NCBI GenBank assembly: GCA_003219695.1
Contig: QHQA01000164.1
Location: 1 to 44,354, forward strand
Direction of reading: 5' to 3'
Length of the DNA stretch: 44,354 nt
Source of the DNA: Verrucomicrobiota bacterium
GTDB lineage: Bacteria > Verrucomicrobiota > Verrucomicrobiia > Chthoniobacterales > UBA10450
Of the stretch, positions 8,313-16,662 are shown piece after piece; positions within the stretch are counted from its first letter, which is position 1, and each line of letters begins with the position of its first letter. A program made the translations under genes and the position numbers. The notes under the pieces were generated by a model. The model saw nothing but the letters and a program-made list of their open reading frames with translations, was not told where the DNA came from and ran no database searches.

Positions 8313-9434
8313 ATGAAAGAAAACCTGAGGATCGCTTTTGTTCGGCGCGGCTATTCGGCGACCGGTGGCGCGGAAGCATCCTTAAAACGCCTGGCGCGTG
8401 GAGTGATCGAAGCCGGGCATGAGGCGCAACTTGTCGCTACGAAGGAATGGCCGGAGGATCAGGGGTCGTTTGGATCGATCACGCGATTGGGCGAAAGATC
8501 GGTTATTGGGTTTGCGGACGAGCTGCAACAAATTCGGGAGCAGCTCGATTGCGACGCCTTGTTTAGCCTTGAGCGTGTCTGGAGCTGCGATGTTTATCGC
8601 GCTGGCGACGGGGTGCATCGCGCCTGGCTGGCGCGCAGAAGAAAGTTCGAGTTGCCGCTGAAGCGGTTTGTCCGCGGCACAAGCCGGAAGCATCGCGATT
8701 TGTTGCAGCTGGAGGAGTCGCTTTTTGCGAGACGCAAGGCTGGGCGAGTTATCGCGGCTTCACAAATGGTCAAGAACGAAATCGTCAATCTCTACGGCTA
8801 TCCTGCAGACATGATCGACGTTGTTCGCAACGGCGTTCCGCTCGATCAATTTCAGTTTGACCCACAGCTTCGCGAAAAATCGCGCGAGGATTTGAAACTG
8901 AAACCGGACCAAATTGCGCTGCTGTTTGCAGGCTCTGGCTGGGAGCGCAAAGGATTGCTATTCGCGATCGAGGCGATGGCGCTTTGCAAAAACCGAAAAA
9001 TGCGCTTGCTCGTTGCCGGCCGGGGAAATGAAAGGCTGTACAAGACGAAACGCCTGCGCTTTTGGCGCGAGGAGCCGGTGCAGTTTCTTGGCGAGGTTGC
9101 AGACATGGCGCGTATTTACGCAGCTGCGGACGTCTTCATCTTGCCGACGATTTACGATCCGTTCTCCAACGCCTGCCTGGAAGCGCTGGCCTGCGGGTTG
9201 CCGGTCATTACGTCGGGTTCCAACGGCTTCAGCGAAATCATTGAGGACGGAATCCACGGATCAATTGTCAATCACGGCGGCAATCTGGTTGGTTTGCGCG
9301 ACGCCATTCGGCTCTGGGTCGATCCATCGCGCCGCGCCGCAGCTCGGTCGGCGAACGTCGAGCGCGCATCGCAGTTCGATACTTCAAAAAATGTCGAGCA
9401 GACACTCGAGATTTTAACGCGCGTTGTGCTGTAG
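8313..9434 (+). CDS. WaaG/RfaG-like glycosyltransferase family 4
   Basis: A GT4 enzyme resembling LPS core glucosyltransferase I. The N-terminal RIAFVRRGYSATGGAE, the region LFSLERVWSCDVYRAGDGVHRAW (a WaaG-type signature), the donor-domain FAGSGWERKGLLFAIEAM and the E-containing DPFSNACLEALACGLPVI support this. I prefer ATG 8313 (MKENLR, 373 residues) over ATG 8301, because 8301 lies in the right arm of a dispersed repeat. The stop TAG at 9432-9434 is part of another repeat-like CTGTAG. It reads away from the GT9/MsbA block and closes the glycan cluster. Confidence 0.87.
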   Translation: MKENLRIAFVRRGYSATGGAEASLKRLARGVIEAGHEAQLVATKEWPEDQGSFGSITRLGERSVIGFADELQQIREQLDCDALFSLERVWSCDVYRAGDGVHRAWLARRRKFELPLKRFVRGTSRKHRDLLQLEESLFARRKAGRVIAASQMVKNEIVNLYGYPADMIDVVRNGVPLDQFQFDPQLREKSREDLKLKPDQIALLFAGSGWERKGLLFAIEAMALCKNRKMRLLVAGRGNERLYKTKRLRFWREEPVQFLGEVADMARIYAAADVFILPTIYDPFSNACLEALACGLPVITSGSNGFSEIIEDGIHGSIVNHGGNLVGLRDAIRLWVDPSRRAAARSANVERASQFDTSKNVEQTLEILTRVVL

Positions 9435-9456
9435 CGCCCGCTGAAGACAGCGGATT
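9429..9456. repeat. Decayed CTGTAGCG repeat with one hairpin
   Basis: CTGTAGCG followed by CCGCTGAAGACAGCGG, an inverted repeat with arms CCGCTG/CAGCGG. It looks like one outer arm and one hairpin of the double-hairpin family at 6909-6965. The TAG of CTGTAG is the stop codon of the WaaG-like gene. It could also help terminate that transcript, although no T-tract follows. Confidence 0.5.
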
Positions 9457-9465
9457 TGCCTAACA

Positions 9466-9810
9466 TCAGCCCGCCAACGCAGCTTCAGCGTCCGTGAAAA
9501 TCTGAAATACCTGATCGAGCCGCGAGATTTCGAAAATCGAGCGCACGGTTTCCTGCAATCCAGCCAGCAAGAATTTACCGCCGTATGCTTCCACCTTTTG
9601 CATCGCTTCAATCAACGCCGCCAAACCGGCGCTGTCGATGTAAGTCACGTCGGTGAGATCCACCACCAGGCGTTCCGGTTTTTTCTCGATCATCGCGTTG
9701 AGCGAAGCCGTTACAGAAGGCGAGACGTGCAGATCGATTTCGCCCTTGAGCGGCAGCACGTTGGAACGGTCCTGTCGCGGCATCGGACCAGATTGGGAAG
9801 CGTTTTTCAT
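9466..9810 (-). CDS. STAS-domain anti-sigma factor antagonist-like protein
   Basis: A single STAS domain of 114 residues, like SpoIIAA/RsbV, which controls an anti-sigma factor kinase by partner switching. The key motif is DLTDVTYIDSAGLAAL with the phosphorylatable serine at residue 60; upstream LPLKGEIDLHVSPSV and downstream GKFLLAGLQETVRSIFEISRLDQVF are standard. The start at 9810 has an AGGG ribosome-binding site nine bases upstream. No sigma factor or anti-sigma kinase is in the window, so its partner is elsewhere. Alternatives are an ABC-type lipid transport (MlaB-like) STAS protein; the lack of Mla genes nearby makes this less likely. Confidence 0.88.
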   Translation of the reverse strand: MKNASQSGPMPRQDRSNVLPLKGEIDLHVSPSVTASLNAMIEKKPERLVVDLTDVTYIDSAGLAALIEAMQKVEAYGGKFLLAGLQETVRSIFEISRLDQVFQIFTDAEAALAG

Positions 9811-9837
9811 TAATTTTACCCTGCAATCGTCAATGGC

Positions 9838-10620
9838 TCACCATCCGAGCGTATCGATAATGCTTTCGACGTCTGAGAGATCATCAATCAGAAAATCGGG
9901 CTGGTATTTTGCAAGTTCATCCCGGCTCCATCGGCCGGTCGCCACCGCGATCGTGCGCGCGCCAAGCGCTTTGCCGCAGGCAATATCGCGCGGCGTGTCG
10001 CCAATGACGTCGATCTCGGATGCGGCGAATTCGCGGCAGTGCTTTTCCCTGGCGCGGGCACGAGCGAATCGCCCGAGCTGGTTGCGATCCCGATGATCAT
10101 CGGCAAAGGCGCCAAATTCAAAAAAATGCCAGACGCCGTAGTGCTCAAGCTTCAGGCGTGCGCCGCGGGAAACATTTCCAGTAAGAAGCCCAAGCACGAC
10201 GTGCGGGCGCGACTTGAGCCTTTCCAGCAACTCCAGCACACCGGGGAGCAGTTTGCCTTTCCGGCGCGGCAATTCCAGCGAAAGAAAATGCACGTAGCTG
10301 TCCAGAAATGCGCTGACATTTTCGTTCGTCGCGGGAATTTTGTGCTTGTTCAGGATGCTGACGACGATGCCCGAATCAGTCATACCTGCGATTTCGATGT
10401 CGTGTAGATCGTCATCGATCCCGAAGCGCTCTTTGAAGGCGGATTTGAGCGCTTGAACGCCAGCGCCCCCCGAATGGATCAACGTGCCGTCAATGTCGAA
10501 AAGTAACAGGCGCTTTGTTCTCGCTGGCGTGCCGAGCCCTGCGACTCCGCTCAAGGCAGGCTTCGTCGATGGATCCGGCCGCATTACCGTCGAGTTTGCC
10601 ACGGGATTCGTCGGGCTCAA
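9838..10620 (-). CDS. HAD-superfamily hydrolase (phosphoglycolate phosphatase-like)
   Basis: A HAD phosphatase that probably dephosphorylates a small metabolite in the cytoplasm. Motif I is FDIDGTLIHSG with nucleophile and acid aspartates two apart, motif II GLLTGN, and motif IV GDTPRDIACG. The cap lies between motifs I and II, as in Gph-type enzymes. Two starts are possible: TTG 10620, whose TTGA overlaps the stop of the upstream small membrane protein, or ATG 10584, which gives 248 residues and a more normal N-terminus. The TTG reading adds a Pro/Ser/Thr-rich leader without family similarity. Substrate unknown. Confidence 0.85.
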   Translation of the reverse strand: MSPTNPVANSTVMRPDPSTKPALSGVAGLGTPARTKRLLLFDIDGTLIHSGGAGVQALKSAFKERFGIDDDLHDIEIAGMTDSGIVVSILNKHKIPATNENVSAFLDSYVHFLSLELPRRKGKLLPGVLELLERLKSRPHVVLGLLTGNVSRGARLKLEHYGVWHFFEFGAFADDHRDRNQLGRFARARAREKHCREFAASEIDVIGDTPRDIACGKALGARTIAVATGRWSRDELAKYQPDFLIDDLSDVESIIDTLGW

Positions 10621-10817
10621 AGGCTTGGCGCGTGCATCATCAGCACCGCGAACATGCTTCCCAGAAAAACGAGCAGCACAATTGCCAGGCCTATAAAAAT
10701 TCCGTTGCGAACCGGGTCACTCTCCTGGCTTTGACGTCGGAACGGCGACGCGTTGGTAAAATCGTCAGCTTCTGTGTTTGAGACCGCTGGCCCTCTCACG
10801 TTGATGGATTTTGGCAT
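10617..10817 (-). CDS. Small single-pass membrane protein, unknown
   Basis: A 66-residue product with a polar N-terminal half and one strong membrane segment near the C-terminus (IFIGLAIVLLVFLGSMFAVLMM, about 40-61). I do not recognise a family. The ORF starts with ATG, directly precedes the HAD phosphatase and overlaps it by TTGA, and occupies what would otherwise be the leader of that gene, which argues that it is real. It is divergent from lepA. Confidence 0.6.
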   Translation of the reverse strand: MPKSINVRGPAVSNTEADDFTNASPFRRQSQESDPVRNGIFIGLAIVLLVFLGSMFAVLMMHAPSL

Positions 10818-10966
10818 TCTAGTTATAATCTAACCGACAATTTAGCTTTTGGTCGAGTGATTCTCTGATTTGTTTAATCCAACCTCTAGCCGGCCTTTGC
10901 TTGGATACCGAACCTCTTGGCGTCGTAATTGACCTCACATGGGCGCGCCCGCATAGTGCCGCTCTC

Positions 10967-12763
10967 ATGGCAATCGAGTTTACGCGTAACTTCTGCATCA
11001 TCGCGCACATCGATCACGGCAAAACGACGTTGTCGGACCGGTTGCTCGAGCGCACGGGCACGATCCAGGAGCGGGAAAAGCAGGACCAGCTTCTTGATTC
11101 CATGGACTTGGAGCGGGAGCGGGGGATCACTATCAAAGCGCATCCGGTGATGATGCGTTACACGAGCAAGTCAGGCGCGACGTATCGGCTGAATCTGCTC
11201 GACACGCCGGGCCACGTCGATTTCGCCTATGAAGTTTCGCGCAGCCTCGCCGCGTGCGAGGGCGCGCTGCTGGTGGTGGACGCGGCGCAGGGCGTAGAAG
11301 CGCAAACGGTGGCGAATGTTCATCTCGCTCACAAACAAGGGCTGACGATTGTTCCGATCATCAACAAGATTGATTTGCAGAATGCTGATGTGGCGTCGGT
11401 GCAGCGGCAGTTGGAAGAAATCCTCGCCATTCCCGCGGAGGAGGCCATCCAGGCGAGCGCGAAGCTCGGGATTGGAATTGACGAAATTCTTGAGGCGATC
11501 GTGACGCGCATTCCCGCGCCGCGACCGCTGGGAGACGATACGTTGCGCGCGCTGGTTTTCGATTCGGTGTTTGATGTTTATCGCGGCGTAGTCGGCTACG
11601 TGCGCGTCGTTTCCGGAACGATGGAAGCAGGCCACGGAATCATGTTGATGAGCAACAACGCGCGCTACGAGATCAAGGAGGTGGGCGTGTTTACGCCCAA
11701 GATGCGTGTGCAGGAAAAGCTGAGCCCCGGCGACGTCGGTTATTTCATCGCGAACATCAAATCGACCGCGGACATGAAAATCGGCGACACCATCACCGAC
11801 CAGCGACACCCCGCGCGCGAGCCGCTTCCCGGATTTCAGGAAATTCATCCGATGGTCTTCAGCGGGATTTATCCGATCAACACCGGCGACTTTGAACATT
11901 TGAAGACCGCGATCGGGAAGCTGCGCCTGAACGACGCCGCCTTTGTTTATCAGCCGGAAAGCTCTGTCGCGCTAGGCTTCGGTTTTCGCTGCGGATTTCT
12001 CGGGCTACTTCACATGGAAATCATCCAGGAGCGGCTTCGGCGCGAATACAACATGGACATCATCGCCACAAGTCCGAGCGTGGTTTATGAAGTGCTGACC
12101 ACGGGTGGTGAGAGACTGTTGATCGATAACCCGGCGCATCTGCCCAACCCGAGCATGATCCGTGAAATTCGGGAGCCGATTGTAAAGGCGTACGTGCTCT
12201 GTCCAAATGAAAACATTGGCGACATCCTGAAGTTGATTCTCGAGAAACGCGGCCAAATGGAGCGCACCGAGTCGCTCGATACGCGCCGGGTGATGTTGCA
12301 TTGCGAATTGCCGCTCAACGAAATTCTCGTCGATTTCAATGATAAGATTAAAAGCATTACCCGCGGCTACGGTTCGATGGATTACGAGCTTGCCGGCTAT
12401 CGGGCGGCGAAGCTGGTAAAACTGGACCTGCTCGTGAACGGCGAACCGGTCGATGCGTTCTCGACAATCGTGCACAAGGATCGGGCCGAAGCGCGTGGAC
12501 GCCAGCTCGCGGCGAAACTGAAGGAAGTGATCCCGCGGCAGCTTTACCAGGTGGCGATCCAGGCGGCTATTGGCGGGAAAATTATTGCGCGGGAGAGCGT
12601 TTCGGCGTTACGAAAAAACGTGACCGCGAAGTGTTACGGCGGCGATATCACCCGCAAACGCAAATTGCTGGAGAAACAAAAAGAAGGAAAAAAACGGATG
12701 AAAAGCATCGGGAAAATCAACATTCCTCAAGAGGCATTCATTGAGGTGCTGAAAGCGCAATGA
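10967..12763 (+). CDS. lepA: Elongation factor 4 (LepA), ribosomal back-translocase
   Basis: A translational GTPase that binds the ribosome and remobilises stalled or mistranslocated complexes. ATG 10967 gives 598 residues, the usual length; the open frame back to TTG 10901 has no family match. G1 AHIDHGKTT (13-21), G2 RGITI (52-56), G3 DTPGH (79-83), G4 NKID (133-136) and G5 SAK are all present, and the C-terminus ([38 protein letters not shown]) is the LepA-specific CTD. It stands 108 bases ahead of lepB, the classical lepA-lepB order, with a repeat between them. Confidence 0.97.
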   Translation: MAIEFTRNFCIIAHIDHGKTTLSDRLLERTGTIQEREKQDQLLDSMDLERERGITIKAHPVMMRYTSKSGATYRLNLLDTPGHVDFAYEVSRSLAACEGALLVVDAAQGVEAQTVANVHLAHKQGLTIVPIINKIDLQNADVASVQRQLEEILAIPAEEAIQASAKLGIGIDEILEAIVTRIPAPRPLGDDTLRALVFDSVFDVYRGVVGYVRVVSGTMEAGHGIMLMSNNARYEIKEVGVFTPKMRVQEKLSPGDVGYFIANIKSTADMKIGDTITDQRHPAREPLPGFQEIHPMVFSGIYPINTGDFEHLKTAIGKLRLNDAAFVYQPESSVALGFGFRCGFLGLLHMEIIQERLRREYNMDIIATSPSVVYEVLTTGGERLLIDNPAHLPNPSMIREIREPIVKAYVLCPNENIGDILKLILEKRGQMERTESLDTRRVMLHCELPLNEILVDFNDKIKSITRGYGSMDYELAGYRAAKLVKLDLLVNGEPVDAFSTIVHKDRAEARGRQLAAKLKEVIPRQLYQVAIQAAIGGKIIARESVSALRKNVTAKCYGGDITRKRKLLEKQKEGKKRMKSIGKINIPQEAFIEVLKAQ

Positions 12764-12772
12764 AGAGCCGTG

Positions 12773-12842
12773 ATTCGTTAAACCGTTACAGCGTTACATC
12801 GGGTTGCCGATTTAACGATTCAACGCTTCAACGAGTCAACGA
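12773..12842. repeat. GTTAAACCGTTAcAGCGTTA inverted repeat between lepA and lepB
   Basis: GTTAAACCGTTACAGCGTTA at the left is mirrored by TTTAACGATTCAACGCTTCAACGA at the right, giving an imperfect long hairpin. The same motif occurs at 43126-43158 (GTTAAACCGTTAAAGCGTTA). It would be transcribed between lepA and lepB, and might limit read-through, but has no T-tract. Confidence 0.65.
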
Positions 12843-12870
12843 CGCGAAGCCATTCGTCATTTTCTAACTC

Positions 12871-13962
12871 ATGTTCACATCACGTCACGTTAAGCACAGC
12901 CGTCTCCTCCTGCGGCACGCTCGGAAGTACCTGCGCTACAAGGACGATCTGCTTAGCGGGGCGGATCGGGAACAAATCGTCGCGGAGATTAAGAATCTTC
13001 GTGACGCGTTACGCGGAAAAGACCGCGAGAAAATTCACGGCACAGCTGACGTGCTGGATAAGACGCTCCACCGGCTGACGCCCGTGACCTGGGAGTCGCA
13101 TTGGCGGGAGAATTGCGAGGTGATCCTGGTGGCGATCATTGTGGCCGTAGGCATTCGCTCTTTTTTCTTGCAGCCGTTCAAAATTCCCACCGGCTCCATG
13201 CAACCGACCTTAGACGGGATCGTTGGTCATCCCAGCACCGATCCGCCGCCAAATATTCTGCAACAGATCGGCGAGTTCATCGTGCGGGGTCGCAATTACA
13301 TCGACGTGGTCTCGCGTGAGGATGATCAACTTTTGGAAATCACGCCCAAAAAAGTCCTGTTTTTCGTTACTTTCTCGCGGCTAATCTGCCAGCGGCAAAA
13401 CTTTCTGGTGTATGCCCCGCCAGATACGCTCACTCATGATTTCAATGTTTTTCCAGGTCGCATTTATCGCCGTGGTGAGATCATAGCCAGAGGCGCAATC
13501 GACACAGGGGACCAGGTTTTTGTGGATAAATTCACCTACAACTTTGTGAAGCCGCATCGCGGCGATGTTTTTGTTTTTAGGACCACCCATATTCCAGGAA
13601 TTCGAGAAGACCCCGAGGCAGGCGCGCCATTTTATATCAAGCGGTTGGCCGGTCTGCCCGATGACCGTTTGCGAATTGACCCGCCGTTTCTCTATGCGAA
13701 TGGGAGGAAAGCGGAGGGCTACGGTTTTGCCCGGGTAATGTCGGCGAAACCTCCCTATCGCGGCTACGCGCTTGGTCGCGAATATCTGTCGCAGCCTGAT
13801 AGGCCGTTTACGGTGCCGCGCGACGGTTATTTTGCCCTGGGCGATAACAGCTACAACAGCTACGACAGCCGTTACTGGGGAGCGGTTCCGGAGGAAAACC
13901 TGGTGGGGCGCGGTTTATTTGTTTATTGGCCGTTTTATCCGCACTGGGGACTGATTCGCTAG
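12871..13962 (+). CDS. lepB: Signal peptidase I
   Basis: Membrane-bound serine protease that removes signal peptides from secreted proteins on the outer face of the inner membrane. The 363 residues have one membrane segment (about 82-100), the catalytic serine S109 in FKIPTGSMQPT, the general-base lysine K257 in FYIKRLAG, and the conserved C-terminal GDNSYNSYDSRYWGAVP. The roughly 80-residue basic, helical N-terminal extension and the insertions between the Ser and Lys boxes make it longer than E. coli LepB, as is common for large SPases of this kind. It follows lepA. Confidence 0.94.
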   Translation: MFTSRHVKHSRLLLRHARKYLRYKDDLLSGADREQIVAEIKNLRDALRGKDREKIHGTADVLDKTLHRLTPVTWESHWRENCEVILVAIIVAVGIRSFFLQPFKIPTGSMQPTLDGIVGHPSTDPPPNILQQIGEFIVRGRNYIDVVSREDDQLLEITPKKVLFFVTFSRLICQRQNFLVYAPPDTLTHDFNVFPGRIYRRGEIIARGAIDTGDQVFVDKFTYNFVKPHRGDVFVFRTTHIPGIREDPEAGAPFYIKRLAGLPDDRLRIDPPFLYANGRKAEGYGFARVMSAKPPYRGYALGREYLSQPDRPFTVPRDGYFALGDNSYNSYDSRYWGAVPEENLVGRGLFVYWPFYPHWGLIR

Positions 13963-14000
13963 GGACAGACTGTTGAAATACGGCGCGTGCCTCTGCTTTC

Positions 14001-14075
14001 CTCCTCTTGCTCGTGCTCCTGCTCTTACTCGAAGCCGATTCGGAAAAGTATGAGCGAGAGCACGAGTAAGAGGAG
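14001..14075. repeat. CTCCTCTTGCTCGTGCTC hairpin repeat
   Basis: Left arm CTCCTCTTGCTCGTGCTC (14001-14018) pairs with right arm GAGCACGAGTAAGAGGAG (14058-14075), an 18-base stem with one G-T. A decayed relative is at 35078-35098 (GAGTAAGAGTAAGAGCAGAG). It lies between lepB and the next gene and could act as a transcription barrier. The right arm's AGGAG is 12 bases before the ATG of the following gene and may double as a distant ribosome-binding site. Confidence 0.75.
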
Positions 14076-14086
14076 CTCCTGTTGAG

Positions 14087-15265
14087 ATGTGGCAAACTGC
14101 ACCGCGCCTGTATCCCCTGCTGGGGCTTTGCGGCGGATACGCGCTTGTAATGCTTTTTAATCCGGTGCGGCGCGCGCTGGTGGACGGTTTTCGCTGCGTG
14201 GGGCGCTACAAACGCATCTGGATCGCTTTTGCGCTGCTTGGGTTTGCCTATTTCGTTTTCCAGTTCGTCACGTTTACGCCAATTCGAAACTGGTCTGATC
14301 TGGATCTGGGCCAGATCGCCTCACTACGTCACTGGTACTGGCCGCGATTTGCGGAGATTTGGAGAGAAACGCCGCTGCCTGTCTTGGAAGGGGTCGCAGG
14401 AATCTTCGATAACGCCACGACCACCTATCCGCTCTCGGTCGTGGCTGCAGTGTTCATGCTAATCAACTGGCGCGGCCTACACGGCGCGCTGGTCCGAGCC
14501 CTGTGGAAACGCTACCGTTGGTGGGGTCATCTCATTTATTTGATTCTGCTACTGAGTGCGTTGGCGTCGCTCCTGAAGCCGATTGTATTTTGGCGATTAC
14601 CCGAGTGGAGCGCTCTGGTTCCGGCTGCCGGGCTGCTGCGAATCTCGGCCACAGTGGATGCGAGTGCATTTATTTTCGAATACCTCCTGGGAGTTTATAT
14701 CCAGGTGTACCTCATCAGCGTGTGTCTGGCCTGGATCAAGGGCGTTAGCTTCGAAGAAGGAGAACTCTTCCGTTTCGCCATGCGTCGCTTCACTTATGTT
14801 TTGGAATGGGCCGGCATTGTCGTTGCAATCAGCACGTTAATCGTTCGATTGCCGCTCGTCCTTGCCTACTTCACGAATATTCCCGGCGTCCTTGATTACC
14901 TGCCTCTTGCGCGGCTGCTGATGAGCGGCTTGATCATTGGCTTTTGCTCGGTCCAAATCTCGCTGGCGCTTCATAACGAAACGTTGCTCGAAGCAATGCG
15001 CGCCCATAGCCAGTTCGTCCGCAACAATGCAGGCCGCCTCGCGTGGTTTCTGATTATTTGCGGGATCCACTTTTCTGCCATCATGATGTGCGACGCCATC
15101 GTGCGCAGCGCAATCGCCGATCGCTTGGGCGCCCTTTTCCTCTGGAAATTCAGTTTCGCTTTTCTGCGCGGAATCGTTGTCGGCTGGCTTTTGGCCTCGT
15201 GGGTCTGTTTATTTCGGCAATATGAAACTCGCCGCGTGAACCAGGAAAAATGGATCCAATATTAA
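14087..15265 (+). CDS. Polytopic membrane protein of unknown function
   Basis: A 392-residue integral membrane protein I do not recognise. About seven or eight hydrophobic segments are visible, for example LLGLCGGYALVMLF, IWIAFALLGFAYFVFQFV, LSVVAAVFMLINW, LIYLILLLSALASLL, LLMSGLIIGFCSVQISLAL, LAWFLIICGIHFSAIMM and FLRGIVVGWLLASWVCLF. No enzyme motif was seen; scattered basic loops suggest a mainly cytoplasmic orientation of the short loops. It ends 25 bases before the squalene/phytoene synthase-family gene, so a shared transcript and a role in isoprenoid-lipid or pigment handling is possible but unproven. Confidence 0.7.
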   Translation: MWQTAPRLYPLLGLCGGYALVMLFNPVRRALVDGFRCVGRYKRIWIAFALLGFAYFVFQFVTFTPIRNWSDLDLGQIASLRHWYWPRFAEIWRETPLPVLEGVAGIFDNATTTYPLSVVAAVFMLINWRGLHGALVRALWKRYRWWGHLIYLILLLSALASLLKPIVFWRLPEWSALVPAAGLLRISATVDASAFIFEYLLGVYIQVYLISVCLAWIKGVSFEEGELFRFAMRRFTYVLEWAGIVVAISTLIVRLPLVLAYFTNIPGVLDYLPLARLLMSGLIIGFCSVQISLALHNETLLEAMRAHSQFVRNNAGRLAWFLIICGIHFSAIMMCDAIVRSAIADRLGALFLWKFSFAFLRGIVVGWLLASWVCLFRQYETRRVNQEKWIQY

Positions 15266-15290
15266 GAAACCAGCCTGCAAGAAAACAAAT

Positions 15291-16112
15291 GTGAACGCGG
15301 CGACCATTACACGTCAGAGCAAATCGAATCTGGCCCTGGCGTTCATTTCATTAGGGCGCGAGCGCAAACGCGACATGACCGTTTTCTACGCATTCTGCCG
15401 CGTCATCGACGATATTGCCGACTCCTCCGCGTTGGACGCGGCAGAGAAACGCGTGCGCCTAGCGAAATGGCGCCAGATGCTTTACACCGCCGTTCCAGAC
15501 GAGGCGCTTCTTGCCGGGGACATTAGGCGCTTGATGGACAAATACTCGCTGCCGCCCGGCATGTTGGAGGAAATCATTGCCGGAGTGGAAATGGACTTGA
15601 GCATCGTGCGCTATCCCACTTTTGAAGAGCTCCGCGTCTACTGCTATCGAGTCGCCAGTGCAGTGGGATTGGTAAGCATCGAGATTTTTGGATATCGCAA
15701 TGCGCGCTGCAAACAATATGCGATCGATCTGGGGCTAGCTTTGCAAATGACCAACATTATTCGCGATGTGGGAAAAGATTTGCAGGCCGGCCGAATCTAT
15801 CTGCCACAGGAGGACCTGGCGCGTTGCAACTATTCTGAGACCGAACTGCAAAATCGGCAATACAACGAGCGGTTCGTTCGCCTGATGGAATTCGAAGCCG
15901 CGCGCGCGAGAGAGTTTTTCTCGCGAGCGGCCGTGGAGCTTCCGTCTGAGGACCGCCGGGCGATGGTGCCCGCCGAAATCATGGGCTCGATTTATCGCGG
16001 CCTGCTTTGCAGAATGGAGCGGGACAAGTTTCGCGTTTTCGAAAAGGAGTATCGCCTTAGCAGGTTGGAGAATGCTGGCCGGATCGCGGCGCAGCTATTG
16101 AAGTCTTTTTAA
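15291..16112 (+). CDS. Squalene/phytoene synthase family prenyltransferase (HpnC/HpnD-like)
   Basis: A trans-isoprenyl diphosphate synthase that condenses two prenyl diphosphates head to head, giving presqualene diphosphate/squalene (hopanoid route) or a C30/C40 carotene precursor. The 273 residues carry both aspartate-rich motifs, D40-D41-I-A-D44 and the second in NIIRDVGKD (155-163), plus the family block GRIYLPQEDLARC. The start is GTG 15291. No partner HpnC, HpnE, CrtI or squalene-hopene cyclase is within the window, so the end product cannot be named. It follows the membrane protein by 25 bases. Confidence 0.9.
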   Translation: MNAATITRQSKSNLALAFISLGRERKRDMTVFYAFCRVIDDIADSSALDAAEKRVRLAKWRQMLYTAVPDEALLAGDIRRLMDKYSLPPGMLEEIIAGVEMDLSIVRYPTFEELRVYCYRVASAVGLVSIEIFGYRNARCKQYAIDLGLALQMTNIIRDVGKDLQAGRIYLPQEDLARCNYSETELQNRQYNERFVRLMEFEAARAREFFSRAAVELPSEDRRAMVPAEIMGSIYRGLLCRMERDKFRVFEKEYRLSRLENAGRIAAQLLKSF

Positions 16113-16170
16113 GTTTGCGCTGCAACGTTCTTTAGGTTGCGCGGTTGAATCCCTTAACGAGGGTAAATTT

Positions 16171-16554
16171 ATGACAAAAAATCCTGCTGTTTGGATTCTT
16201 GCGGTAAGCGCTTTGATTCTTAGTTCGTGTGATACCCCGGTTGGTCAGGGCGCCGGCTGGGGCGCCGCGACTGGTGCGATTATCGGTGGAGCGGCGACAG
16301 GTAATATTCGTGGCGCGTCAATCGGCGCAGCCGCAGGAGCTGCGGCCGGCGCGTTAACCGGCGCAGCCATTGAACAGGATCAAGCCGCACGTTACGGTCC
16401 GCCCCCTCCGGGCGGTTTTCCCTATGCGCACGGGGCGGGAAGGCCCGGATTTTATTACAGTCCGTACACGGGGCGGGTCTATGATCTTCGCGGGGTCCCG
16501 CATGGCGGCCTTACGCGCGATGTCGATACCGGCAGACTTTTCCGCAAACCGTAA
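16171..16554 (+). CDS. Glycine-zipper outer-membrane-type lipoprotein
   Basis: A 127-residue predicted lipoprotein: signal peptide with lipobox LSSC and the lipidated cysteine at 20. Residues 26-65 are a glycine-zipper region (GAGWGAATGAIIGGAATG and following), of the YMGG-like kind found in SlyB/OmpA-like lipoproteins; such segments pack helices in membranes. The C-terminal part is Pro/Gly/Tyr-rich (YYSPYTGRVYDLRG) and ends RLFRKP. A GAGGG site lies eight bases ahead of the ATG. Function unknown beyond envelope location. Confidence 0.8.
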   Translation: MTKNPAVWILAVSALILSSCDTPVGQGAGWGAATGAIIGGAATGNIRGASIGAAAGAAAGALTGAAIEQDQAARYGPPPPGGFPYAHGAGRPGFYYSPYTGRVYDLRGVPHGGLTRDVDTGRLFRKP

Positions 16555-16563
16555 CGAATGCAG

Positions 16564-16642
16564 CTGTAGCGGCGCTCTATGAGCGCCGAATTCGTTTTCC
16601 ATGCGGACGCTTCGGCGGCGGTCACAGACCGCCGCTTTAGTC
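16564..16642. repeat. Double-hairpin intergenic repeat, CTGTAGCGG type, copy 2
   Basis: CTGTAGC followed by the same hairpin as copy 1 (GGCGCTCTATGAGCGCC, 16571-16587), then a second hairpin GCGGCGGTCACAGACCGCCGC near 16615-16635 and a degraded right outer arm (CTTTAG). It lies between the convergent lipoprotein and UbiD genes and may serve both as a bidirectional terminator. Confidence 0.75.
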
Positions 16643-16662
16643 GCTTAACCTTCGCCGCGAGA

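Noticed and set aside
11171-11899. 242-residue minus-strand open frame inside lepA
   Set aside because: Fully antisense to conserved lepA codons; no family likeness; typical shadow of GC-rich coding DNA.
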